Assembly: GCF_001949145.1 (NCBI RefSeq) | Contig: NW_019091393.1 | Coordinates: 1,172,100 to 1,236,099 of the forward strand | DNA length: 64,000 bases | Source: Acanthaster planci | Taxonomy: Eukaryota > Echinodermata > Asteroidea > Valvatida > Acanthasteridae | Reading direction: 5' to 3' | In this document: piece after piece, positions 24,984 through 37,518 of the stretch | How positions within the stretch are numbered: the stretch's first letter is position 1 | Layout of the letters: each line of letters begins with the position of its first letter | Program-made: the position numbers and the translations under genes | The notes under the pieces: model-generated | The model's database searches: none | The model's input: only the letters and a program-made list of their open reading frames with translations | What the model was told of the DNA's origin: nothing

Positions 24984-27900
24984 ACTTGTATGCAGAAGAC
25001 CTCGATGACATTAAGATTTGGGTATTAAGAAGGAATGCTTGTGTTAGAAGGGTCGTCCAAAACACCTTGAGCTGTGACTGCGACTATTTTGGGAAATTAA
25101 ATCATCTACATGTTAATTTCAAACTTTAGCTAATTTTTAATTTAATATTCATAAATACCTCAGACAGTTTCCCTATTCAATAATGTGCAGCTTGACCGCG
25201 TATTAACATTTGATGATGCCCGCTGAGAAGTGATAATGCCTGCTGAGTAAACCACAGACTGCTGCCTGATACGAGACAGTTTAATGGACTCTGATTGGTC
25301 AAGAGCCTGTGTGCACGTGGCTCGCCATGCGCGCGCACCAAGTCCATATAAGGAGATTCTTTTGGACAACTGTAAAATAATCTGGACAGTAGCCTCGTTG
25401 GAAATCTGTCATATATGGACTTCTTTTGACTCTCTGACTAAGAAAGGTATTTATGAATGGGAATAAATAGGTGCTTGGCCAGTCTTAAACTAACATTTCA
25501 GACCGGCTCAGGAGCATGGATGCCGATAATGGCATTAGTTACGCCCATTCTCCTGAGCTGGTCTTCAACAAATAATTATTCCCCTATCAATGCACAGGCA
25601 CAAGATGTCACAAACCATTCACTGGAAGACAGTTGGTTCTCATTGGACATGCTTTGCATTTTGAGAAGAAATGATTACAAATGAATACATCTTCATACAG
25701 TTACAATCCGTCAGGTTGCCATGATTGACCAGTACACATTTCAGGGGCACCTCATGTTTTATGCTGTATTTGTCCATAGAAAGTTCAGGAAAAAATAATG
25801 GTGCAAGTTCCTATGTAAAAAATAGAAATTGAAAGTGCTTTGCCACTAGGTAGTGTTGGCTTACTTACTCATTAGATCAAACTTTGTAGATGACAGCTGT
25901 GTGTTGCATCCGGAAAGAATCTTTTGGGAAGATCATAGTCATAGGAAAATTAAGTATTCTGAATATATCTAAAAAAATTATCTGAACAATTTTAGAAAAA
26001 TGTTGTAACAAATCTAGAAATCTGCGAAATAGAAATTGAAACGGTAGGTACATGCTGCCATGCCATCTGCCAGCTACCTGTAACTTCAACTGAAGTTAGA
26101 AGCAATTTCACAGACCTGGCTATTACCTTTGGTGTGTTAACTTAATGGTGCTGTGCGAGATGTCGTACATCGTGGTGTACATTGTAGATATTTATGGACT
26201 GTTCTCCGTGTGTGTAATTCACAGCTCACTGTCGTTGTGTTACCTTCCGTATCGTATCGTGTTTCTGGTATTCGGACAGCTTCACACCCGAGAGATTGTA
26301 AACCAGCATCAACTCTTAATGTCTGTAGTATAGAGAACTTACAAACGATTGGATACCTCCGGCCATGATGGGTCATAATACAGAAACTGATGAAGAAATG
26401 GAGAGAAATATCCAAATATAAGCGTCGTCATTAACTTTTGGCCCACCCATGGTCCTGGGCCAGAAATTATCCTTCCCAGGGTTGGTTCACTGTGAAATAT
26501 TCTGGGTATGAACTGCTGTAAGTGGTAGGTGAAGAGTTATTGCTCAGGTCTTGTGATAGTAAGTTGTTGATTTGGTTTAGGAGAAACGTAATTGGAATGC
26601 AGTAAATGTATATGTGAATGCATGTGGTAGGTATTTGGAAGTTGGCTTTAACAATGTTCCAAATTACCTTTGATCCTGAAGGTTGGAAATGAACCCTAAC
26701 AATCCTGAATCCTCCAATTTTAATATGATTTTGCACACACCCGAGGGAGTTAGGGTTAAATGCTATCACGCCCTGCTTTCTGGGTAGGAAGTTTTCATGT
26801 ATAGACATCTCTAAATGCTCAAGCAAGAATCTGATGATTGTGTGAAGCTTATTAACATCTCGCCCATTGAACGTAGTGGTTAAGTCGTGTGTTGAAAAAT
26901 GTGAACCTGTTGAAAAATTGGCTTGCAAAAGTTTGCAATAGCTGAGAAATGGATTGTTGACAGAAAACAGTTTGAAATTTTATTGAAATAAGATTATAGA
27001 GAGATTTATCTTTTGTACGTAGTTTAAATGATGCACAGTAGTCTTTTTTTCCTAAGCAATATATACGGGCTGCAATGCTCTATTCATTTCTTGTGCTCTG
27101 TACTATTTCCATGGTTCTATGTGGTTGATTTGTGGTCATTTTTATTACAATGCATGAATCAGATTTTGTTGTATGTATATTAATAGGTTGTTGATTTATA
27201 GCATGTTTATTGTATTACCAAATGTGAAAGTTTATTTTTAATAGTTAAAAGCATAAATAGCATTGTTTCCAACACAAGTTAGGAAAACTTTGAAAGATGT
27301 TGAAGATTTTTCAATTTAATTCAAAATGAATTATTTTGTAACCAAATAGAGCCAAATTTCCTCCTGTGATGTTGCACTGACTAAATGTCCAACATGGCAG
27401 CTATGCTAGATTTTAAAAATCAATCAATATTGTTGGCTTTCCTTGAAGTTCATGAATAGTTCACCAATCTTCAGTAAATTGTGCATAGAATTTGGAGTTC
27501 TGATTTGGAGAGAAAAACAGTAACGAACTGGAATTGTTGCACCTCTGAAATGTTAACAGTAAATCATGTGGTTTATACATGTTCATTTCTTAGTCACGTG
27601 GTCAAGAGAAAATTGCCACAGATATTGCATGAAGGCGGTAAGTTTTTTCCACTGATTCCAGCAAATAGATTGTCATAGTTTGGGGGACAGAGAAGACAGG
27701 CATTGTATTAGTAGATATCTGTATCATCTACTGAGGACATGCTGTCATCCTGTCTTGGTGCATGAAACATTTGTGCTTCTTACTGTCATCTGATGATTAT
27801 AAAAAGGTTTTGAGTGGGAATTTTTTTCTAGCCTGTTGAGATGGAAACAATCAGGGTATTAAATTGATATGCAGTGGTTTAATAAAATGTCTTGCAGCCT

Positions 27901-28858
27901 TCCGTATTAACACAGAAGCATCACATGCAGAAGAATTTGTCTCAGAGATCTGTGAAGAGTTTTATTTCTTCCATTGCTCATTTATTGGGACAACCCTTAT
28001 AAAAATTCAGAAATCCGATCTGTCAGGATTTTTTAAAATACCCTTTGGTCTACAGAAAATAAATGTTGACATTAAAAATTGTTTAATTTAGAAATTGAAT
28101 TGCATTGATTCCTAAATACCAACTTTTGGCAGCTTTCTGAGAATGATGAGAACCTTGCTGTTTTCAAACACCTACAGCGTACAGTGAAAGGTGTCTATTC
28201 ATCGGTGTTGATACACATTTCAAAGAATTGTCAAAGATCTTCATCTAAACATCCTAGATGGCATGGAATCCATAAGAGGTTTGGGAGGAATTTGCAAGAT
28301 TGAAGAAAAAAAGCCCAACTTGGCCATAGTTACTTACCACAGGGGCCTTACTCCCCTCGAAAATTACAACACAAAGAAATATGCCTGAACCCTAACCCCC
28401 AAGGGTTGCTGGCCCTAACCTTCCCCATTCACACAGTTAAACACCCATATGGGACTTCGTGCACAGAGGCTGTTGGACTTTGTTTTTCTGAGGTATGCCA
28501 AACCCAATGCAAAAGCCTGCTGTTATGGGCCTACGAGACCTATCCCCACAAAATTAACCACTTTACTGCTGTTTAATTCTGTGTGGTTTGGGAAGGTTAG
28601 GGTTAAGCTCCTGCAAAGTGGGCATAGTAGAAGATTTTGAAGGATACAAAAGTCTTAAATGAAAACTGTCTTGGTAGTTCAGATATAGTAAAACTTTACA
28701 ATTTGTGTGAAAAATATTAAGTTGAAAACCGAAAACACCCTGACATTTTTGGCCAGTAAAACAAACTTGTAATTATGTATGGCGCATTTACTTCATATGG
28801 GATAAAACGTGGCATTCAATTAATAATTGACGTTTTTTCAGGACAAGACTTTCACTCA
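24984..28858. other. AGL 3' UTR and convergent intergenic region
   Basis: AT-rich sequence between the AGL stop and the opposing NADAR gene. AATAAA at 25462-25467 is a candidate AGL polyadenylation signal. A promoter-like cluster lies at 25294-25353. The longest open frame, 26467-26928 on the minus strand (153 aa), matches nothing I know and is within what chance allows. No other gene can be supported. Confidence 0.5.
25294..25353 (+). promoter_or_regulatory. CCAAT-box plus CArG/TATA-like cluster
   Basis: ATTGG (reverse CCAAT) at 25294-25298 is followed about 45 bases downstream by CCATATAAGG at 25344-25353, an exact CArG box that also contains a TATA-like core. No open frame follows. It may be an isolated promoter, part of a repeat or coincidence. 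Confidence 0.3.
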
Positions 28859-30125
28859 CTAGTCTGTCTTCTCGTCCTTGCTTGATTTCTCTCGTATTAA
28901 CTGATCCCTGACTTGAGTCAAGGTGTACCCCAGTAGATTCCTTCCCCGCCAAGTTCTCTTGCTCTTTGCTTTGGGGTTGTTAGCTCCAAGGCCAATGCCC
29001 CAGACGGTGTCCCTTGGACTGGCCTCGACCAGCACCGTGCCCTGGGTCAACAGAAGCTCACGCTTCAAGTCCGGGTTCTGAGAAAACTAGAGAGAAATTA
29101 AAACATCGGTGAAAATGTGGTCAGCTGCTTTTTCTGAAATGTGAACTGAGGATATTGCAATAACTTGGCCGATATGTTTGCAAAGGAAGGTCTTTGAATT
29201 TTAAATGCTTGAAATGTTCTACTGGGAGCCTAGTTCATATCAAACAGCATGAGAAAGTCTGATATTTCCAATACAAACACAACCAAGGCCAGTGTAAGTA
29301 AGCAGCAAGGCAGAGAACCAAACCCATTTCATATAAAAATATGCCTTCAATGAGTCAGAATTTAACCTTCAACAAAGCACGAATTGAAAGTGAGGCTACC
29401 GTTGTTTCTTAAGAGGATACCCAGAAAGAAATCCAGAATAAGTACATTTTGCATGTTCAAGAGTTTGAGGTCAACTATGGAAAATTCAATTACCATTAAC
29501 CTACTTTGTGCTCTGAGCGTATGCACGGTAAGTACATGTACCTTTGCATAGCTTCCCTTCTTGACAATTGAGAGTCTGTTATCCTTCCACACTTCATCAT
29601 CGAAACCCTTCACCTTCCGTCCCAGCTTCTTCATGGACTGAGGGTTTATCTCCTGAAGGATTTCTTGAGCTATCTCATCATCTCCAAATAGCACTAAGGA
29701 CATGATGGACATGACACAAAAAGTGTGTAAATTAAAAATCAAACTTGAAAATGATTAAAATAGTAATGCCATGTGAGAATCAAGTTCCCCATATCTTACT
29801 TGCTGAAATGCTATTCTATGCTATGCAAATTGAAGACCAGTTAATGTCTGGTTTGTTTTAGGTTTGTACTTTCACCTGCTTTCTGGTGCATCATATACTG
29901 CTCTGCGTTCACGTAATGGACGTCATCCACGGTAAATTCTGAAAAATGATGCTGACTAAACGGTGAGCTCTTGGTGTAGAAAAAGGTATACTTTTCCACT
30001 TCTGTATCACCGTCACTTACATCAGACTGTGATGTTGCTCCCTGCTGTTTAGAAGTCATCTTTGATTTCTTTGTCGTTCGCCCTGCCTCCTTTGCGACTG
30101 CTAGTGTAATTGTGCGCTTTGGCAT
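28859..30125 (-). CDS. NADAR-domain protein (YbiA-like N-glycosidase family)
   Basis: A complete three-exon gene of 206 aa. Coding exons: 30125-29876, 29693-29542, 29077-28859; phases agree. The first 45 residues are basic and low in complexity (MPKRT, TTKKSK), possibly a nuclear-localisation segment. The NADAR domain follows: YTFFYTKSSPFSQHHFSEF (46-64), NAEQYMMHQKA (73-83), LFGDDEIAQEIL, the VKGFDDEVW motif, then TQGTVLVEASPRDTVWGIGL and WRGRNLLGYTL. YbiA cleaves riboflavin-pathway intermediates; other NADAR proteins remove ADP-ribose from guanine bases in nucleic acid. Which activity applies here cannot be read from sequence. The gene sits head-to-head with SKP2, 611 bases between start codons. 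Confidence 0.93.
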
Positions 30126-30736
30126 GCCTGCAGTGGTCGCAGAAAAATCGAGTCTCTGAACGCTTTTTATACGTACGGGAACAGTCCCCAGTTTGACCCT
30201 AAATGGCTAGTTACTGTGTTAGGGAAATCTGCCATGTAATTAGTTGCAGCATCAAGGGAGGCTATTGTGAAATTTGTCTAAATTTCTGTCAATTCTATCT
30301 CAGTATCTGTCCACACAGTTGCCCTTTGATTGTGCAAACGGGAAATCCCTTCATGATTACATTTTGATCTAAAAATAGTTACAACTACGGCTATTTGGCA
30401 AAAATAAATGTGCATCATGCAACAGTCACCGGATTTTGTTGGATTTTCGTTACTGTTTTATGTTTTAGTATCGACAACATACAACAGTCGTACGTGTTGG
30501 AGCTTTTCCCATAATACTTCCGGGGTGGCAAGGCATGTGATTGGTTGCTTGCATGAGTTTGCCGCCAAATGTGAAAAAACATAAAGCTAGCTAAGGAATA
30601 CAGGGAGTATGGTACGGTGCACACTTTCTTAATCTTTTGATGATCAGACTGGTTCAGATCCTGCAGTTGTTTTGAGGTTGCATACTTCTTGGATATTAGT
30701 CTTTCATCTAGCGAAGGTTTTTCGTCGATTTGGAAT
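30126..30736. promoter_or_regulatory. Divergent promoter region shared by NADAR gene and SKP2
   Basis: The 611 bases between the two start codons should hold both promoters. Visible elements: ACTTCCGG (ETS type) at 30516-30523, ATTGG (reverse CCAAT) at 30540-30544, and TTTGCCGCCAAA at 30558-30569, close to a palindromic E2F site. All three lie 170-220 bases upstream of the SKP2 start and are ordered as in many cell-cycle promoters. SKP2 is an E2F target in mammals; binding here is inference. Confidence 0.5.
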
Positions 30737-33700
30737 ATGCTGTGAGTATACAATTAATTGTTTGGAACGTATCCCTGCACCATGTACCATCGCGTACCGT
30801 TGTCTGCTGACTTGTATGACTTGGTTCTGCATGTTCAGCTAGCATGGCTAATTGCGGTAGTGAATAGGTCATGTCGTGTTTTTCTTGCGGTAAAAGTTGT
30901 ATTTCCAGTCATAGAGCAAGGAATGGTCTAGTCTAGCATGATTTTAATATTGTACCTATGTTAAGACAAGTAATTATCATGATTATGAGACAAATATAAG
31001 CGTGAGAAATATTAATCCCGATCCCGTCAGCTGGTCAGTGGACAGGTGGAGGTCGGACTCAAGAATTTCTGTTGACAGTCAAGACAAGTAATTTTTTACC
31101 CCCAATTTCTCTGACCGACGAACCCTCCCTAACATTATTATGAGAGCCGTGGACACCATAGGCTAATTGACGATGTAACCCTAGTGAGTAGTGTCCATCC
31201 ATGAATGAGTTACAAGTTTCTATTGTGTTGCGATGTTGGTACATGGTACGTGTACAAACCTGTACAAACTGGTTCAAATTGTCATTTTGTGTAGTCTGTT
31301 AATTGTCATGGTTGTACAACTTGCTGGCTCACCAAGCTGCTGCCAGTACCTGTCTAACACCAATGGGGGTCTAGCTTTTTCTGACGTTAGTTTCCTTTGG
31401 CAGGATAGGCCTAGGAATAGGGCCTAGACCTAATTGAAAACTGTTCCTTATTTTTTGTTTTCTACAGTAAATGCAGAACAAGGTCTCGCACAGCCCCGGG
31501 TCTGGTATCAGCCTCTAGCAGGCCCAGAGCTAAACCAAACAGGAAGAATGAAGTGCAGGCCGTCAAAAAAAGATCCAAAAGTGGCTCAAAACAGCTGCAG
31601 GAATTCATAACGCCGACATTCACATGGGACATTCCCAAAGTAGACAAACAGGCCATTTACAATGATCTTGGGGTGAAAGAAATGGACACCGGAGGCGCTG
31701 TTGATGGCAAACAGTTATTGCTTGGCAAGAGGGCGAATAACAAGAGAATAAAGAAACCTGCAACAGTAAGTCCGTGTTGAACTTGAAAGAATTTGAGGTT
31801 TAGACATTGAGGGTCTGAGACAGTGCTCTGGCAGATCCCGTTGGTTAGGCTATAAGGAACCGAACCACATTCTATAATTTAAACTCCCCTATTAAAATAG
31901 CTTTTGGAAAATCTATGAGGGTTGAATTTTGTAATGATCTTTGGTGAACTTAGTTTAATTTGCCCAGTGTAACTAAGCAAGGTCAAATCTGAATAATAAT
32001 GGACATTTATGTCCAAAATTATCTCATGTTTTTTATTGCTTCATTTTCCAGGTTCCTAGCCGTGCTGACAAGGTTAAAGGTCACCTAGTCTCCCCTAACC
32101 AGTTCAAGTCTCAACAGGCTCACATTCACAATGGCCGTTACTGCAGCTGTAAGAAGCAGTTAGACCTCGAGGATCTCTCGGGTATGTCCTCATCCAAAAA
32201 TTGGATGCAAAAGAATCCTGTTTTGAAGACACTCTGAATCATTTTCACTTCTTGGAATCTACCTAATTACTGAAGAGTTGATTACTTGAATAACAGAACA
32301 TAATGGATGGGTAATAAGAGAACTTGTGGAATTATGTGGCAAATGAAATGCCAGCCCTGAATTCTGTGCCCACTTAAGTCTCAGTTGCATGGTTATGCTG
32401 TTTGATGAGACTTCAAACCCCAAATTTGCTATCTGTGAGTACAAGAACAGCCACAGATTGAAAAGCTGTTCTTTGGGAATTGTCTTATGTTTTAGAAATT
32501 TTGGCAACAATGTTTTTTTGTTTAATGCTTTGATATAGCGTCAGAGCTGTAATTCAGTGCCAACTGTTTTGTCAACGAATGACACAGTGCTCCCTATGTC
32601 CCATTTCTTCCTCAGATCCATTTTGCAGACTATCAGACGAGATCATGCTAGGTATCTTCTGGTGGTTGCCAATGACAACCCTGGCCCGCTGTGCAAGAGT
32701 CTGTAGGCGCTGGTACCATCTAGTGTAAGTGGATCAAATTCTTTCCTTAGTTTTCACAAACATGATTACCACATTGCTCTTTGGAATGGTCACAGACTAG
32801 TTGATATACCTCAAACAAAGGAGGGCAGATTTTATTTTTCAAGTTGTTAACAAATAAATTTGGAATACTATTACACCATTGTTGAGCATGTGGTATTCAT
32901 TAATTACAAGTGAATGACCTTTAACCTCTGGCATGTGGCCGTCTTTTTTAATATCCCCAAATATGCAGTTGTGTTGCGTAAAAACAAGCTGTAAAGGCCT
33001 CAGGTGTGGTAATATTGCTGCCCAGGGTTGTACACACTCTTAAAAAAATAAGGCCATCTTAACGCATACACCAATGGTGACAGGAACTATACCGTCCTGA
33101 ATTCAACAAAATCTAAGTTTATCAAAAGCTGGTTTAAATGGTAGATTTTGAAAGATCAGGTATTCAAACGATATTCTGAGAACTTTAAATTTTTTACTGT
33201 TGTTACTTGTAATAGATTTGATGACAGTCTGTGGAGACGGATAGACATCTCCAACAAGACTTTTGCCTCGGGAATCCTCGGACAAATCTTGCAGAGAGGC
33301 ACAGTGGCTGCCAAAATTTCACGTTGCTCCATACACGGTCCTGTGTTTGATGCTGTCCTCACAGAATCACCAGCCAAGATAACAAGATCGGCTTCAAAGG
33401 CATCCAAACTGTATGAAATTGTCATTTTTTGCAGCTGTAAGAACTATCAGACAATTCAACGCCAAAATGCATTCAGTAGTTGTCACCTAAAATTGCTCCA
33501 TAAAAACCCCACAAAATTGCAGTTCAGGCCCATTTCCCTTTACAAGGTCCTGTATTGTGTCCTCTTGCAAATACAGTAGCTTTTTGGTTACAGTTGGTAC
33601 CGTTACAAAACCATGGCCAGTTATTGAGAATAACAGAGCTAAGTTTGCTTAAGCTGCTTTGATGAACAAACGTAAATGTCAACTAACTAAAGGATTACAT

Positions 33701-35769
33701 ATCTGTTTGATACTGATAGTTCCAAATGCCATGTTGAGTCAGCGCTCAGACAATCCCTTCATCTGAAGTACATTGACCTAACGGCCACTGATGCCAGGCC
33801 AGAGCAATTGGTGGAGATTCTTGACCGTTGCCCTGGTAACCAGATCAAGAAACTCAGCCTGGAGAGTTGCAGGGTGAGCGACGAAGTCATGAAGTCCATC
33901 GCCAAGCATGGGCGGAGCCTAAAGGAGCTCAACCTGTGTATGTGTAGCGGCCTGAAAGAGGCGGGGCTAAGAGCGGTATTGAGAAACTGTACAAAGTATG
34001 TCACATTTTGTAAAACACGTGAAATATCTCTTATTTACTTTTACAGAGAAAATAAGTGATTGAGACATAACCATTACCATTAACCCTAACTTTACGATTA
34101 CACTGACCAGGACTTTCCCAAAATCCTAAAAATGGTCCACTCTGGTTGGAACCAGTGTTACTTTCTTTGTACAGATGTAGTAAAGTTTTTAAGGAGCTTC
34201 GATTCCCATGTCAAGCAAGCATGGTCTAATGTCCAAAATCCTACAAAATCCTTCAATTCTTCTGAGGGATTTTGAAGAATCTAGGAGGGGAAGAAAGATA
34301 TTTACTATCTTCTTGGTAGATCAATGCATTTTAGTATAAGCATTACTCTGTCTTCCCATTAACTGTCACTTTTAATTGCAGATTACAATCACTAAATCTT
34401 GGCTGGGCCAACCTGTCCCGTAAAGAGATTGATGTCTTCATGGAATATGTACCTAAAAGCTTGGAGAAACTCAACCTGAGTGGGTATAGGCAAACGCTAA
34501 GAACTGTGGGTAAGAGGAAAGGACAATGTCCGCATTGTTGCAAGATAAGGGATAATCAGTACAGGCCAAGCTTAGGGTGCTGTGAACATTTAGCTGGATG
34601 GTTGTATTAACTTTTCAAGAAACCTTGTACTTCCCTCTAAGCACAACAGCCTAGATGTGCTTACGCTGCATGTAAGTTGTTATGAGTTATATTTTAAGAA
34701 TTTCTAGTGACTCAATTAATTTGACAAACTCTTGATGATGCTTTACAACTTCAGGTTTTCGGTAGGATGCATGAACAGAACTGTTTATTAGTGGATTCCA
34801 AAGTTGATTTTTCTTTGTTTCTTTCAATTATTTTCTTTGGGCAGATGTTGTTCTACTAACTTGTAGGTGTCCAGACATGAAAGAATTGGACCTTAGCGAT
34901 GCTGCGGTGATAGACTTTGCAGCGATTGAGAGTATTACAGAGAGCATGACCCAACTACAACACATCGCTCTAAGTCGATGCTACAGCCTCCCGCGACTGT
35001 CATTTGTGTAAGTAACTATTAGTAAAATAATGAGACCAGTGTTGTAGTCAAGTCCATTACAAGTCAATCCAGTCTGAAGCCAAATCACAAGCTATTCAAA
35101 TAAACTGTGATCGATGTGGTCTTGTGAAGGACTTGTGACCGGCCTTGTGAAACGACTAATGACTGGCCTTGTGAAAGGACTTGTGACTGGTCTTGTGAAA
35201 GGACTTGTGACTCGGTCTTGTGAAGGGACTTGTGACGGACTGAATGCAACACTGGACTAGAGCGAGGGCTTGCGGTAACACCGTGTGGATAGATCTCTTG
35301 ACGTTTCATTCAGTATGCTCTTTCATCCTCGGGGGGGGGGGGTTGATCAGAATACTTGTATATAAGGACTGTGTGGGCATTGGATCTTGGATCCCTGATG
35401 TAAATTGGTTATGCCATGTGAAGTCTAACAGTAAACATGCAAAGATTTCTTTACATACATGTCATGTATGCGTGTCCCACACAAAATGACAGCGTACCAG
35501 AATATATGCAATATTTGTCGTGAAAATAAAACCAAAACANTTTGCCAAAACTTTCTTTTCTCAATTATATCTCCAACAGCCAACTGGGCATGCTCAAACA
35601 CCTCCGTGCTCTTGATGTTTTTGGACTGGTCCAAGAATCAGGGATGCTGGAATCTATGCAAGAACTCCTCCCCGGGGTCAAAATCAACAGCTATCCCTTC
35701 TCGGCCATCGCGAGACCAACAACCACCAATAAACACAACATCATTTGGGAAATAATGTGCTACGAGTGA
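30737..35769 (+). CDS. SKP2: S-phase kinase-associated protein 2 (F-box and LRR protein)
   Basis: Substrate-recognition subunit of the SCF ubiquitin ligase that marks CDK inhibitors such as p27 for degradation, acting in the nucleus. Exons: 30737-30741, 31468-31765, 32052-32181, 32616-32724, 33216-33410, 33720-33995, 34382-34509, 34845-35007, 35580-35769; phases agree, 497 aa. The N-terminal part is basic (KNRKNEVQAVKKRSK-type composition) and contains FTWDIP, reminiscent of the human N-terminus. The F-box spans about 145-181 (RLSDEIMLGIFWWLP, CRRWYHL). Leucine-rich repeats follow (KYIDLTAT, KKLSLESC, KELNLCMCSG, EKLNLSGYR, KELDLSDA, QHIALSRCYS). The C-terminus ends IARPTTTNKHNIIWEIMC, matching the human tail IARPT...IWGIKC. 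Human SKP2 is 424 aa; the excess is before the F-box. The start is the least certain part: the proposed first exon has only five coding bases (ATGCT|GTGAGT) but joins the next in frame. Confidence 0.92.
35036..35255. mobile_element. TIR element with internal minisatellite (SKP2 intron 8)
   Basis: Starts CCAGTGTTGTAGTCAAGTCC and ends in the near reverse complement (...GACTGAATGCAACACTGG). Inside, from about 35115, are four to five copies of a 24-base unit, CTTGTGAAAGGACTTGTGAC plus a few bases. CAGTG/CACTG ends recall hAT elements, but I see no clear 8-base target duplication. Non-autonomous; no coding capacity. Confidence 0.6.
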
Positions 35770-37518
35770 GTTTTTGGAAGAAGTTATAACGTTTTTCAAT
35801 TTCACAACCAAATATATCTTGCAAAGTGCTCAACAAATGGACAGAGTGTCACCGACGTAAATCAATTTCAAGGAAAGATTACTTCAGCGCCTTTTTATTG
35901 AATAACAGATTTTTAAGGAGGCTGCAATAAGTAGGGGTGCATTTCAGTGGTCATTTGGAGAATTAGTAATGCGTAAGTTTGCCTAATTAAACTTGTCCAC
36001 TACCATGCACCCCAGGAAAGATCAAGAAGAGTTTAGTGGACCCATTTCTTTGAAGTGCGCCCTCTTGTGGTGACTAATAGTGACTGTGGCTCCATTTTAG
36101 TCCACTGTGGACCACATGCAATTCTAACATGAGATGGAATACTGGCATTCACTGGAGTAGCGTTGTATGCAGTTAGGATAAGCCTGTGATGGATTGCTCA
36201 TTGAGGATTTGCCTGCCTAATCAATCTGATTAAGTACAAGACTAGAGCTGTACATGTATATATAGAGAGTAGCACCAACTTCAGACTTTGGAACCAAAAT
36301 GGCTGTTCATTAGGTGTGCAGCACAGCATGCAGCTATTGTTTGCTAATTGTCCATGTGCACTGAGGAATAATCCACCATTTTGGTTCCAAAAATTGAGCC
36401 ACTTATGTCGCAACTCTCTTTAAACAACCCTAAACAAGACTAACAATTTGTGTGTGTGTCTAAAATGCTGTTCCACTTTTACTTTGTTTCTTCCTTCCAG
36501 ACGGTCCTGTTCAAACCTTGTCCAATCACATGCATGCTTATTCTTGCATTAATAAATACTCTTGAGTTAAGTAACCATAACAGTCTCATAGGATTCAGAA
36601 TTAGGATTAATGTGCCATTCAATACATTTTTAATACATTCAGCAATCTACAGGGAGTTTTTAATTGTTACATATCAATTGTCTTAAAAAGATTTAGGGAA
36701 GGTTAATGGTATGTAAGCTTTAAAGCTTTCAAGAACATTTTGTGCTTGACAGATGTATTTTGCTGCATAAATCAAAGCATGATGTACATATACAAGAAAT
36801 TAATGTTGCATTCAGTTCTAGTGCCTTACTATTACAACTTTTACTAACATACTTTTCACACTTTCAGATGAACAGCCTGATTGGCCAGATGTCTGTGTTA
36901 AGACAGAGCAGATAGGTAAACTAGGATATAAACTACCTTTTAAGGGGAAAATTATTGTGGTGTTTACCTTTTCAGTATGATGGCTATAAAAATGTACAGA
37001 CATAATCGCTGTTTTTATTTCTTTTCAAAGTCTTCTACAACACAAATTAGTTTTGTTACTGCAGGTTTTTTAACCTCACAGTGACAGTTTTTAATCAATG
37101 ACTTGTGCATACCTAGTCAGTTACATTGCCTTTTTGTACAAAAGTAAACAACTCATTCAGCTCATTAAAAAGAGAAAGTAACTGCTGTGTTGAGTCTCCT
37201 TCTTAACAAGTTCAAGTTTGTGAGTTACTAGTTCCCTGATCCTGTTTGTTGAAATGAATTCTTAACTTTCCAGATCAGCTACAAAACAGTGAGTGAAATG
37301 TGCTCTGTACATGTATGCATTGACGCTGATCTTAAGTGCCAAACTTTAATGCAAAATAATTGATACCAGCATAAGACAAGGACTTTCGTAAAGTTATCTT
37401 TCAAAAAGAGCTTTTTTTTTTAAATATCACAACTTTGTATCAGTTCAGTGTATTTGCAAAGTGACAATTTCAAGTCCAACCTTTTTGACTTTCTGAACCT
37501 TTTGAGGGAGAGAACGCT
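35770..37518. other. Convergent intergenic region, SKP2 and REXO2 3' ends
   Basis: No coding region can be supported. AATAAA at 36551-36556 (+) is a candidate SKP2 polyadenylation signal and TTTATT at 37014-37019 is a candidate AATAAA for REXO2 on the minus strand. A small inverted-repeat element occupies 36261-36422. Confidence 0.5.
36261..36422. mobile_element. MITE copy 1, TATAGAGAGT termini
   Basis: Begins TATAGAGAGT and ends AACTCTCTTTA. Near both ends sit inverted copies of GGAACCAAAATGG. It is about 162 bases long and matches the element at 43904-44060 along its length, including TGGCTGTTCATT, AATCCACCATTTTGG and TTATGTCGCAACTCTCT. TA-rich ends suggest a TA target site as used by Tc1/mariner-type elements. 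Confidence 0.7.

Noticed and set aside
26467-26928. Minus-strand 153-aa open frame downstream of AGL
   Set aside because: No recognisable domain, no supporting splice or promoter signal; one frame of this length is expected by chance in AT-rich DNA of this size.
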